Part shown: positions 27,589 through 36,471 of the stretch, piece by piece | Position numbering within the stretch: the first letter of the stretch is position 1 | How the letters are laid out: every line of letters starts with the position of its first letter | DNA from: CAXXHQ01 sp963665265 | Lineage (GTDB): Bacteria; Planctomycetota; Planctomycetia; Pirellulales; Thermoguttaceae | Assembly: GCA_963665265.2 (NCBI GenBank) | Contig: OY762224.2 | Location: forward strand, 3,100,001 to 3,164,000 | Direction: 5' to 3' | Length of the DNA stretch: 64,000 bases | Made by a program: the position numbers and the translations under genes | Notes under the pieces: generated by a model | Told to the model about the DNA's origin: nothing | Databases searched by the model: none | The model's input: only the letters and a program-made list of their open reading frames with translations

Positions 27589-28428
27589 TTACTTCTCCGC
27601 TTTTTTCTCGGTCTTCATCTCAGTCATTTGCGGACCGTTCGGTAAGAGATAATCTTTGAGCGGACAATCTTTTAGCGATTTTACGCCTTCGACGACAGCT
27701 GAAGCGTTGAGTTCCGCGCCCGAGACGCTAGTGTGCGTGTGTTCTTTTGGGAAGAACTCTTTGACTTTCTCTTGGCCAAGTTTATCGTACTTATCGGCGA
27801 CGATTCCGTTTAGGTCTATAAAGGAAACGTCTTCTGCTTTTGCCGCCGCAGCGGCCCAAGCGCCGTAGCCCTCGGACGCCCGCAAGACATGATCGTTTTT
27901 CCAATCATTGCGAGGAATGAGCGAAAGGACGATCGGCGTTGCGCCTTTCGCCTTGGCCTCTTTCGCGAATTGGCGAAGATACCAGCCGTAGCTATGGACG
28001 GTTTCTTTTTTGTCAGAGTCGGGAACGGCGACTTCCTTCGTCTCGTCGCCATTGCCACGAATGGAGCCGCGAGATTTTTCTTTATCGAGCGGGCCGCCGT
28101 CGTTATGCCCGAACTGCATCATGACGAAGTCGCCCGGCTTTATATCTTTGAGAACGGCGTCCCAAAGTCCTTCGGTCCGATAGGTTCGACTGCTGCGACC
28201 GCCTCGGGCGCGGTTTTGCACGTTGATTTTCGTCTTGTCGAAGTAGGCGGCAATCGGATCGCCCCACCCTTGCAGACCTTTCGTGCCATTCTTCACGGTC
28301 GAGTCGCCAATGAGGTAGAGAGTCGGTAGCGACTTTTCCTCAGCCGCTGCGGCAAACATGGGGAGGCAGCCAAACAACATAGCCAAAAGAAGGCTGAACT
28401 TTGCGGAGCGAATAAGAGTCGTTTTCAT
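27589..28428 (-). CDS. Secreted rhamnogalacturonan acetylesterase (CE12, SGNH hydrolase)
   Basis: 279 residues; the ATG at 28428 is preferred over GTG at 28437. A signal peptide is clear (FSLLLAMLFGCLPMFAAAAEE). SGNH blocks are present: GDSTVKNG with the catalytic Ser near residue 43, RARGGRSSRT (oxyanion Gly), MMQFGHNDGG (Asn) and HTHTSVSGAELNA (catalytic His). The residue two before that His is Glu (KEHTH) in the place where most members have Asp. The domain has the usual family size. Relatives remove acetyl groups from the rhamnogalacturonan I backbone so lyases can act. The secreted rhamnogalacturonan lyase at 29357-35647 is its natural partner, although it is on the opposite strand beyond the tRNA. 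The C-terminus is Lys/Glu-rich. Confidence 0.9.
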   Translation of the reverse strand: MKTTLIRSAKFSLLLAMLFGCLPMFAAAAEEKSLPTLYLIGDSTVKNGTKGLQGWGDPIAAYFDKTKINVQNRARGGRSSRTYRTEGLWDAVLKDIKPGDFVMMQFGHNDGGPLDKEKSRGSIRGNGDETKEVAVPDSDKKETVHSYGWYLRQFAKEAKAKGATPIVLSLIPRNDWKNDHVLRASEGYGAWAAAAAKAEDVSFIDLNGIVADKYDKLGQEKVKEFFPKEHTHTSVSGAELNASAVVEGVKSLKDCPLKDYLLPNGPQMTEMKTEKKAEK

Positions 28429-28580
28429 AGGAATCACGAAAAAAACGGAGAAGTGAGGGAACGGACGAAAAAAACCGGCATAACCATTATCTTAACTATT
28501 TATTCCGCCGAGCGTTACGGCGTTATTCCGTCAGCGGGCGTTTTTTCTGGATTTGCTTTTCCGGAACGTCCGATACCGAA

Positions 28581-28610
28581 TTGACAAAAAACACGTTGCC
28601 CAGTTACAAT
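28581..28610 (+). promoter_or_regulatory. Strong sigma70-type promoter of tRNA-Phe
   Basis: Perfect TTGACA at 28581-28586, an 18-nt spacer and TACAAT at 28605-28610 (5/6). Transcription would begin about 23 nt before the tRNA 5' end. Confidence 0.85.
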
Positions 28611-28639
28611 GGGTGTTTTCGCTTCTTTCGGGAAGCGAT

Positions 28640-28712
<73 letters not shown>

Positions 28713-28716
28713 CCTT

Positions 28717-28754
28717 AAACCCGATTTACGATCCTTCGTAAGTTGGGTTTTTTT
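28717..28754 (+). terminator. Intrinsic terminator of tRNA-Phe
   Basis: 15-bp stem (28717-28731 with 28736-28750, two G-U pairs) with loop TCCT, running into seven T. Confidence 0.9.
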
Positions 28755-29356
28755 ATGTAGTTACAGAACTCGCTAAAGCGGCGATTCGAGTGCAAATCGG
28801 AACTTTTTGGGTGGGAATGTATCGCCCGGAAAGCATCTGTTCTAAGTGCATCCCAAACGAAATGGCAAGCGAGTCGAATTGCGTCATTAAGCGTATGAAA
28901 CAGTTTGAAGGCCTCGGCCAAACGTAAAATATCTCGATGATGTATTTAATGCGCGGAAGAAACGCACATGCGCATAAACCGCATCTCTAAGCGGCGCAGT
29001 CATTTACGATCGACAAATTCGTTGCAATTGTTTTATTTCGGGGTTACACTAAATATTGTCCTGTGACGGATCACATGGATGATGGCGGGGATTCTCGCCA
29101 AAGTTGCGTTCAAGTCGCCATTGCCAGTTGACCGTTTCCTATTTGGAATTTCTTTGTCGCCAACTTATCCCACGTACTTTTCCGTACGAGTTTTGCGACG
29201 TTCCGATCCCTGGAATCGGGTTAGGCTCGGACGCCTGAAGCGGCTCGAAGCAACCGCCCACCCGTTTGGAGGCGCAAATAGGCGTCTACGGGTTTTGCTG
29301 CGCCTTTTCGCAGCGCAAAGCGTTCAATTTCACTCATCCAATTGGCGGAAAAACAA
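28755..29356. other. 600-nt region upstream of the rhamnogalacturonan lyase gene
   Basis: No convincing gene. It contains a candidate promoter (29022-29050) and should carry the regulatory sequence of the large lyase gene. The leader from that promoter would be about 300 nt. Confidence 0.4.
29022..29050 (+). promoter_or_regulatory. Weak candidate promoter for the PL11 lyase gene
   Basis: TTGCAA (29022-29027), 17-nt spacer, TACACT (29045-29050); each hexamer matches consensus at 4 of 6 positions. Confidence 0.3.
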
Positions 29357-32300
29357 ATGTCGTTTGGGAAAAAAGTGCGTAACGGAGCATTTCGCGGTTT
29401 GATCGGAAAAAAGTCGAATGAGGAGCGCGGACGCCGGGATAGTTCGCGTCTTTTGCGGTTTGAGACTATCGAACCGCGATGGATGTTAAGCGCATCCTCT
29501 CTTACCGACGAAATTTTGGCGACGGCGAGCGTCGCCGCTGAGGTTTCTACCGCAACGGACGCCACGACCGCCAGTACGACCGTCACGACGACCCGGGAGA
29601 TGGAAAATCTTGATCGCGGTGTGGTGGCCGTTCGGTCGGCGACGAGTCAAGTTTTCGTGAGTTGGCGTCTACTTGCGCTCGATCCATCCGGAGTCGGTTT
29701 TAACGTCTATCGTTCGGCCGGCGGCGCCGCGGCCGTAAAACTCAACTCAACGGTTTTGACTGGAGGGACGAACTACGTAGATACGACCGCAAACTTGGCC
29801 GTCTCGAACGCGTACTACGTCTGTCCGGTCGTCAACGGCGTTGAACAAACTGCCAGTGAATCGTTCACGTTGGCAGCGGATGCGACCGTCGGGCAATACC
29901 TTTCGATTCCGTTGCAAAACATCGGCGACTATTACGTTCATTTCACATGGGTTGGTGACTTGGACGGTGACGGCGCGTACGAATTCATCGTCGATCGGCT
30001 GCCCACCAGCAGCGCCGACAATACGGCGAAACTTCAAGCGTACGAACTTGACGGCACGGTTCTGTGGAGCATTGATACGGGACCGAACAGTACGTATGAA
30101 GACCAAAACGACGGCGCGGAAGGTTCGATCGACATCGACGACAAGGACGGCGTCACGGTTTACGACATGGACGGCGACGGCCGGGCAGAAGTGTTGATGA
30201 AAACGGCGACCGGTGCCGTATTCGGCGACGGCAAAACGCTTACGACGCCCGGGGGAGTCAATCAATTTATCTCCGTTATCGACGGTCTGACCGGAGCGGA
30301 ACGATCGCGTATCGCCTTGCCAGAGGAATATATCGCCGACGGAGCGCTCGATCTTCAAGTCGGCATTGGGTATTTGGACGGCACGCATCCGAGTTTGATC
30401 GCGATGATGGAAAACCGCGTCGGCACGGCGCGCGTCTTCAACCGAGTCGCCGTCGCTTACGACTACGACGGAACGACAATAACGCAGCGTTGGAGATGGG
30501 ATCGCGGAAGTTTAAATTGCCCCGATTTTCATTCGATTCGTATCGTCGACGTCGATTTAGACGGAAAAGACGAGATATGCGACGGCGGCTACGTGATCGA
30601 CGACAACGGCACGCTTCTTTACACGCTCGCCGATTCCGGGGTCGCTCATGGCGATCGGTTCTACATCGGCGATTTCGATCCGTCGCGTCCCGGCCTTGAA
30701 GGTTACGGCATTCAACAAACAAACGCTAGCGGCTTGACGGAATATTTTTACGAAGCCGCGACGGGAAAAATGATCTGGACGCATTCGGCGGGCGTCTATG
30801 ACGTCGGACGCGGACTCGTTGCCGACATTGATCCGAATTACGCGGGCTATGAAGCCTGGACCACGGCCGGCACTTTTACGAACGTGGAGACCGACACGTT
30901 AACGCCCGGGACTACGTCGGTCTATCCGAACTTGAGAATTTGGTGGGATGGAGATCTATTAGGCGAGCATCTCTACGACACTCGATTGGCTCATTGGAAT
31001 TACGCGAACGGATGGTGGGACCGCGAATTAACAGCATACCAAACCGGCGCGACTGCAACGTGGCGAGATGTGCCTACGTTCTACGCCGACGTTTTCGGAG
31101 ATTGGCGGGAAGAGATCATTTACGAAAAATCGGATCACACGGCGCTGCAAATCTATACGACCACATACACTAGCGACTATCGCATTTATTCGCTGGCGCA
31201 AGATCCGGAATACCGCAATTGCATGACGACGAAGGGCTACTACCAATCGAACATGCTCGACTACTATCTTGGCGCCGACATGACGACTCCGTCGACGCCG
31301 AACATTGAGTACGTCGCTCGGAACGCCGCGTCGAAGCCTACGGTCGTCACCGCCGCGACCGCCGCTTCGACGCTTCTCGTCTGCCAAGCGACCGGTTGCT
31401 CGGTCAATTTGAACGCCCTGGCCGAAGACGCTACGGGCGAAAAGAATTTGACTTACACATGGTCGGGGATCGGACCAGGGGTCGTGAAGTTTAGCGCAAA
31501 TGACGCGAACGAGTCAAAAAATACGACAGCCTACTTTTCGGCGGCAGGCGACTACGTCCTCAACGTCATAATTAAGAACGCGGCCGGGGGATTCGTGCGA
31601 AGCACGGTCAAAGTGACGGTCAAAATGCCGACCCTGTTCAACGCGGTCGGCGCTGGGACCATCACTTCCTCAGGCGAGTCGACGACATATCCGGCCAGCA
31701 ACGCCTTCAACAATTCTTCGACCGACAAATGGTACAATAACGGCACGGGGACGACCGGTTGGCTCCAATACGACTTCGGCGCGGGGACGGCCGTCGCCGT
31801 AACGCAGTACGTTTTGACCAGCGCCTACGATTACTCCGCGCGCGATCCGAAGAGCTGGACTTTTCTTGGTTCGAACGACGGCGTGACTTGGACTACTATC
31901 GACACGCAAACGAGTCAGCTTTTCGGAAACCGTTGCCAAACGAAATTTTACTCGCTCAACAACACGATCGCCTTCCGTTACTACCGGCTCAACATCACGG
32001 CCAACAACGGCGATTCGGCTGCGCTCCAATTGGGCGAACTGAAGTTGATGGTCGCCGTGAATAATCCGACGACCGGCGGTACAGCGACGGCCAGTTCCCA
32101 GCTTTCGGCCGAGCCGGCGAGCAACGCCTTTGACGGTTCGACGAGCACAAATTGGGCCAGCAGCGACGTCGGAGGAACCGGAACCTTGCAATATGATTTC
32201 GGCTCCGGAACGACGAGCGCGGTCGTTAGTTACAAGGTAACGAGCGCGGCCGACGCGCAGGAGACTGATCCAGCCGCGTGGCAATTCCAAGCCTCGAACG

Positions 32301-35300
32301 ACGGCACGACCTGGGTGACGCTCGACACGCGCTCGGCCGAGGTCTTTGCAACGCGTTCGCTTACGAAGCAGTACGCCGTCTCGAATAGCACGGCCTATCG
32401 CTACTATCGGCTCAACATTACGGCCAATTACGGCGGAACAACTTATGGTTTGCAAGTCGGCGAAATGTCGTTTGTCGGTTTGAACAAGGCGCCGACCGTA
32501 GCGACCGCCGCCTCGGCGACGCCGAGCGCCGTGGTCGGACCGACGACCAATTTAGGAGTTCTCGGCGCCGATTTCTCCGGCGAATCTAACCTAACTTACA
32601 CTTGGTCAGCGACCGGTCCCGCAACGGTGACCTATAGCGTAAGCGGAACAAACGCGGCAAAGAATACGATCGCAAGTTTCACGCAAGTCGGAACCTACGT
32701 TTTTACCGCGACCATTACCGACACGGGCGGACTCTCAGTCACGAGTTCTATAACGGTCACGGTTACGTCGCTCAGCGCTGCGGCGCTTTCGGTTCCCAGC
32801 GCCCTCTCGGCCACGGTCGCCTCGGCCACGCAAGTCAATTTGACCTGGGCCGACAACTCAAGCAACGAATCCGGATTTGTGATTGAATGGGCGACCAACT
32901 CGGCCTTCACGCAAAACACGGCAAGCAAAACGGTCGCGGCCAATTCCACTTCGGCAAGCGTCACCGGCTTGAACGTTGCAACGACGTATTACTTCCGTAT
33001 TCGGGCTTACGACGCCTACGGCAATTACTCCGCTTACGCTTCGACCGTGAGCGCGACGACAAGTTCGCTCACGCCGGCGGCATGGTATCTATGCAATTCG
33101 ACATCCGGCTCGACGCTGACCGATTCGTCAGGGAACGCCAAAAACGGCACGCTCTCGGGCTCCTATAGTTTCGTCAGCGGTTACAGCGGCAACGCGTTGG
33201 ATTTATCCGGCGGTTACGCCAGTCTTCCGACCGGCATCGTAAGCGGGCTAACGAACTTCACGATCGCCTCGTGGGTGAAGTTCGACTCGTTGGCAAACTG
33301 GCAGCGAGTATTCGACTTTGGAACCGGCACGAGCGTCTATATGTTCCTCACGACGTATTCGGGCAAGTTCCGTTTCGCCATTACGACCGGCTCAGGCGAA
33401 CAAATCGTTAATAGCTCCGTCGGAATTGACATCGGCGTCTGGACTCACGTAGCCGTTGCGCTTTCCGGAAATACTTGCACGCTGTACATGAACGGCGTCG
33501 CGGTCGGGTCGAACACGACGATGACGCTCACGCCTTCGAGCCTGGGCAGCACGACGAAAAATTACATTGGCGATTCGCAATTCACGGCCGACCCGGCCTT
33601 GGACGGAAAAATTGACGACTTCCGCATCTATAATCAAGCGTTGACGCCTGCGCAGTTCGTCACGACCGCGCCGACGATCTCCGTCGCTCCGACCGCTTTG
33701 ACGACGACCGTTACGGGCAATTCAACGACATTGAACGTACTCGGGGCCGACGACGGCGGCGAAACGAGTTTGAAGTACTTCTGGGCGGCGACAGGACCGG
33801 GAATCGTCTCGTTTAGCGGCAACGGAACGAACGCCGGTAAGACCGCCACGGCCACTTTTTCCAAAGCCGGGAGCTATGCGCTCACCGTAAAAATCACGGA
33901 TTCGTTTGGTTTGTTCGTCACTTCGAGCGTCATCAACGTGACGGTGGTACAAACATTGACGACGGCGGCCGTGTCGCCGAAAACCGCTGAGGTCAACGTC
34001 AACAAGACCAAGCAGTTTTCCGCATGGGCCTACGATCAATTCGGCGATGCGATGATCGCGACGTTCACATGGTCGGTCATTGGCGGCGGCACGATCACTT
34101 CGACGGGGCTTTATACAGCTCCTTCCGAGATAGGCCAGGCCGAAGTTCGCGTTTCGTCGGGGGCCATTTTCGCCGACACGGTCCTTTCGATTTCCGACGC
34201 GCTGGTCGTTTACAAAGCCGACGGCTATCCAGCCATGGCCACATTGATCGACTCGTCGGGCAACGGCAATAACGCCACGCTTACCGGAGCGTACGATTAC
34301 CTGCCTAGCGTCGAGGGCGAATCGCTGAACTTGACCGGCGGCGCCGCCAATCTCCCTTCGGGCATTGTCAGCGGACTGGCGAACTTCACAATCGCCACAT
34401 GGGTCAAACTTAGCTCCGTAAGCAATTGGGCGCGTATATTCGACTTCGGAACCGGGACGAGCGCCTACATGTTTCTGTCTCCGCAAGTTTCTACCGGAAA
34501 GCCGCGTTTCGCAATTAAAACTTCAAGCGGAAGCGAACAGGTCGTCAATAGCAGCGTGGCGATTTCGACAGGGGTTTGGACGCACATTGCCGTCACGCTC
34601 TCCGGAAATACCTGCACGCTCTATATTAACGGCGTCGCGGTCGGAACGAATACGAGCATGACCTACCGTCCGTCGAATCTTGGAACGACTACTCAAAACT
34701 ATATCGGCGATTCGCAATTTTCCGCCGATCCGTCGCTGGCCGGTTGCGTGGATGATTTCCGTATTTACGGCCGGGCGCTGACCGCCGCGCAAGTCACTTC
34801 GCTCGTCGCTTCTTCGACTGCAACGCGAATGTGGGACGGCGGCGGAGACGACAATAAATGGTCGACCGCCGAAAATTGGGTCGGCGACGTCGCGCCTTCG
34901 TCCGGCGAGAACATCGTATTCCCGACAGGGGCCTCGCGTCTTTCTAGCGTCAATGATCTTACCGGCGTCACATTTGGCTCGGTTTCGGTATCCGGCACAG
35001 GATATTCGCTCGATGCAGGAAACATAACGGCCACGACCGTCACCGTCGGCTCCGACGCCGTTTTAGTCGTCGGAACTCTCGTCGCCGATTCGCTAATTCT
35101 CGGCGGAACGGGATCGACTGAAAGCTCATCAGCGGCGAGCGCTGCGGCTGCGGCATCAATCGTTACAGAGGTAACCGCCGTATCGGACGCCGCGATAATT
35201 TCTCGAACTGCGACGGGGTCAACTGCATCAACTACCGGTAAGACCGCGGAGACAAGCGTCACAACCGCATCGATCGTCGCATCCGAATCGAACGCCGTCA

Positions 35301-35647
35301 ATTCGGCTACGAATGACTTCATAACGCAAACGTCCTCAAAACTGAAAACGCTAACGGCTGAGCAACGAACCGTCGCGGCGTTGATTCGCGACGTCGCAAG
35401 TCGTCGTAATATCAATGATATTTTCGTCGCTCCGATAGCTTCCATTGCAATGAACGATTTCCGGACGGTCGCCGTTCGCGCAGCCGCGTTGAAACAAGCG
35501 ACTCTCGCTATTGCGAGCCTCGCATCGAATCCTTCGGAGGAGTCAAACTCAATCGTCAATCAACGCAAGAACGTCGTCAAGAAGTTAGTAGCCGGCGAGA
35601 AGATATCGAGCCTGCTGAAACCGCTTGCGTCCTTAAAGATTTCGTAA
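29357..35647 (+). CDS. Giant multidomain secreted rhamnogalacturonan lyase (PL11)
   Basis: 2096 residues; ATG at 29357 rather than TTG at 29342. Near residues 32-50 is FETIEPRWMLSASS, the planctomycete LEPR-type N-terminal export motif. The PL11 lyase domain spans about 81-645, with VFVSWRLLALDPSGVGFNVY, the calcium-binding type DLDGDGAYEF and DMDGDGRAEV, HWNYANGWWDREL and DYRIYSLAQDPEYR; these enzymes cut the rhamnogalacturonan I backbone by beta-elimination. Accessory modules follow: PKD/Ig-like (about 658-757, 1045-1137, 1434-1531), two F5/8-type carbohydrate-binding domains (762-900, 902-1042), fibronectin III (1148-1235), two LamG domains (1238-1431, 1614-1814) around an Ig/Big-like domain, and an autotransporter-type WDGGGDDNKWSTAENWVGD segment (from about 1825). 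The tail is Ser/Thr/Ala-rich, then helical. No PEP-CTERM is present, so anchoring differs from the other secreted proteins here. Confidence 0.93.
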   Translation: MSFGKKVRNGAFRGLIGKKSNEERGRRDSSRLLRFETIEPRWMLSASSLTDEILATASVAAEVSTATDATTASTTVTTTREMENLDRGVVAVRSATSQVFVSWRLLALDPSGVGFNVYRSAGGAAAVKLNSTVLTGGTNYVDTTANLAVSNAYYVCPVVNGVEQTASESFTLAADATVGQYLSIPLQNIGDYYVHFTWVGDLDGDGAYEFIVDRLPTSSADNTAKLQAYELDGTVLWSIDTGPNSTYEDQNDGAEGSIDIDDKDGVTVYDMDGDGRAEVLMKTATGAVFGDGKTLTTPGGVNQFISVIDGLTGAERSRIALPEEYIADGALDLQVGIGYLDGTHPSLIAMMENRVGTARVFNRVAVAYDYDGTTITQRWRWDRGSLNCPDFHSIRIVDVDLDGKDEICDGGYVIDDNGTLLYTLADSGVAHGDRFYIGDFDPSRPGLEGYGIQQTNASGLTEYFYEAATGKMIWTHSAGVYDVGRGLVADIDPNYAGYEAWTTAGTFTNVETDTLTPGTTSVYPNLRIWWDGDLLGEHLYDTRLAHWNYANGWWDRELTAYQTGATATWRDVPTFYADVFGDWREEIIYEKSDHTALQIYTTTYTSDYRIYSLAQDPEYRNCMTTKGYYQSNMLDYYLGADMTTPSTPNIEYVARNAASKPTVVTAATAASTLLVCQATGCSVNLNALAEDATGEKNLTYTWSGIGPGVVKFSANDANESKNTTAYFSAAGDYVLNVIIKNAAGGFVRSTVKVTVKMPTLFNAVGAGTITSSGESTTYPASNAFNNSSTDKWYNNGTGTTGWLQYDFGAGTAVAVTQYVLTSAYDYSARDPKSWTFLGSNDGVTWTTIDTQTSQLFGNRCQTKFYSLNNTIAFRYYRLNITANNGDSAALQLGELKLMVAVNNPTTGGTATASSQLSAEPASNAFDGSTSTNWASSDVGGTGTLQYDFGSGTTSAVVSYKVTSAADAQETDPAAWQFQASNDGTTWVTLDTRSAEVFATRSLTKQYAVSNSTAYRYYRLNITANYGGTTYGLQVGEMSFVGLNKAPTVATAASATPSAVVGPTTNLGVLGADFSGESNLTYTWSATGPATVTYSVSGTNAAKNTIASFTQVGTYVFTATITDTGGLSVTSSITVTVTSLSAAALSVPSALSATVASATQVNLTWADNSSNESGFVIEWATNSAFTQNTASKTVAANSTSASVTGLNVATTYYFRIRAYDAYGNYSAYASTVSATTSSLTPAAWYLCNSTSGSTLTDSSGNAKNGTLSGSYSFVSGYSGNALDLSGGYASLPTGIVSGLTNFTIASWVKFDSLANWQRVFDFGTGTSVYMFLTTYSGKFRFAITTGSGEQIVNSSVGIDIGVWTHVAVALSGNTCTLYMNGVAVGSNTTMTLTPSSLGSTTKNYIGDSQFTADPALDGKIDDFRIYNQALTPAQFVTTAPTISVAPTALTTTVTGNSTTLNVLGADDGGETSLKYFWAATGPGIVSFSGNGTNAGKTATATFSKAGSYALTVKITDSFGLFVTSSVINVTVVQTLTTAAVSPKTAEVNVNKTKQFSAWAYDQFGDAMIATFTWSVIGGGTITSTGLYTAPSEIGQAEVRVSSGAIFADTVLSISDALVVYKADGYPAMATLIDSSGNGNNATLTGAYDYLPSVEGESLNLTGGAANLPSGIVSGLANFTIATWVKLSSVSNWARIFDFGTGTSAYMFLSPQVSTGKPRFAIKTSSGSEQVVNSSVAISTGVWTHIAVTLSGNTCTLYINGVAVGTNTSMTYRPSNLGTTTQNYIGDSQFSADPSLAGCVDDFRIYGRALTAAQVTSLVASSTATRMWDGGGDDNKWSTAENWVGDVAPSSGENIVFPTGASRLSSVNDLTGVTFGSVSVSGTGYSLDAGNITATTVTVGSDAVLVVGTLVADSLILGGTGSTESSSAASAAAAASIVTEVTAVSDAAIISRTATGSTASTTGKTAETSVTTASIVASESNAVNSATNDFITQTSSKLKTLTAEQRTVAALIRDVASRRNINDIFVAPIASIAMNDFRTVAVRAAALKQATLAIASLASNPSEESNSIVNQRKNVVKKLVAGEKISSLLKPLASLKIS
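33090..34790 (+). repeat. Two diverged LamG domain copies within the lyase gene
   Basis: Copies begin near 33090 and 34220, offset about 1130 nt. Shared protein blocks are GNALDLSGG/ESLNLTGG, IVSGL.NFTIA.WVK, RVFDFGTGTS/RIFDFGTGTS, NTCTLYMNGVAVG/NTCTLYINGVAVG and NYIGDSQF. DNA identity is visibly lower than protein identity, so the duplication is old and selected. Confidence 0.85.
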
Positions 35648-35726
35648 CGGTAGATCTGAGCTACGATCAGAACGCAAGATTTATAGAAACGCCGGCTTTT
35701 GCGCCGTAAGAGACCGTAGTTTCCTT

Positions 35727-36425
35727 TTATCCCGTCGCGAGGCGATAGCCGACGCCGGGTTCGGTTAGAAGAAAACGCGGTTGCGCCGGATCCGATTCGA
35801 GCTTACGCCGAAGTTGCCCAACGTAAACGCGAAGGTATTGAGTCTCGAAAACGCTATCCGGTCCCCAAACTTCCTTAAGTAGCTGGCGATGCGTAATGAC
35901 CTTGCCAGCGTATTTTATGAGCGTCGTGAGCAACCGATATTCGATGGGCGTGAGATGAATTTCCATGTCGTCAACGAAAACCTGCCGTGCCGGCAAATCG
36001 ACCTTCAAGCCATTTAGTTCAAAGATCGGCTCTCCGGAATCCCCTTTCACCGTCGAGGAACGTCGCAAGGCGACCCGAAGTCGAGCGAGTAATTCACTGA
36101 CGCTGAACGGCTTCGTAAGATAGTCGTCCGCCCCGGCGTCGAGCGCACTGACCTTTTCATGCTCTTGACCGCGAGCGGAAAGAATGACAATGGGGATTTG
36201 CGACCACTCGCGAACTTGCGCGATGACTTGCATACCGTCGACGTCGGGCAATCCCAAATCCAGAATTATCAAATCGGGTTGTTGCGAAGCGGCTTGCAGG
36301 ACGCCGTCTTTGCCGTTCGCCGCCTCGACGAGTCGATAGCCGTTGCTATCGAGCGAAATTCGCAAAAATCGGCGAATTTCTTGCTCGTCTTCAATAATCA
36401 GAATCTTCGGACCGTCGACGGACAT
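35727..36425 (-). CDS. kdpE: KdpE response regulator
   Basis: 232 residues, OmpR/PhoB family. The receiver has the acidic pair in IIEDEQEIRRF, phospho-acceptor Asp56 in LIILDLGLPDVDG, and KPFSVSELLARLR at the alpha5 end. The C-terminal winged helix (about 130-230) has LTPIEYRLLTTLIKYAGKV and YVGQLRRKLE. It receives phosphate from KdpD and activates kdp transcription under potassium limitation or osmotic stress in studied bacteria. It is the last gene of the minus-strand kdp operon, 46 nt after kdpD. Gene order and best-matching motifs make KdpE the clear call. Confidence 0.95.
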   Translation of the reverse strand: MSVDGPKILIIEDEQEIRRFLRISLDSNGYRLVEAANGKDGVLQAASQQPDLIILDLGLPDVDGMQVIAQVREWSQIPIVILSARGQEHEKVSALDAGADDYLTKPFSVSELLARLRVALRRSSTVKGDSGEPIFELNGLKVDLPARQVFVDDMEIHLTPIEYRLLTTLIKYAGKVITHRQLLKEVWGPDSVFETQYLRVYVGQLRRKLESDPAQPRFLLTEPGVGYRLATG

Positions 36426-36471
36426 CGGTATCGTCCTTTATCTCATTTGCGCGGAATAGGCTTTTCTTATT

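Noticed and set aside
28715..28921. 68-residue minus-strand frame after tRNA-Phe
   Set aside because: TTG start only, and it ends inside the tRNA terminator.
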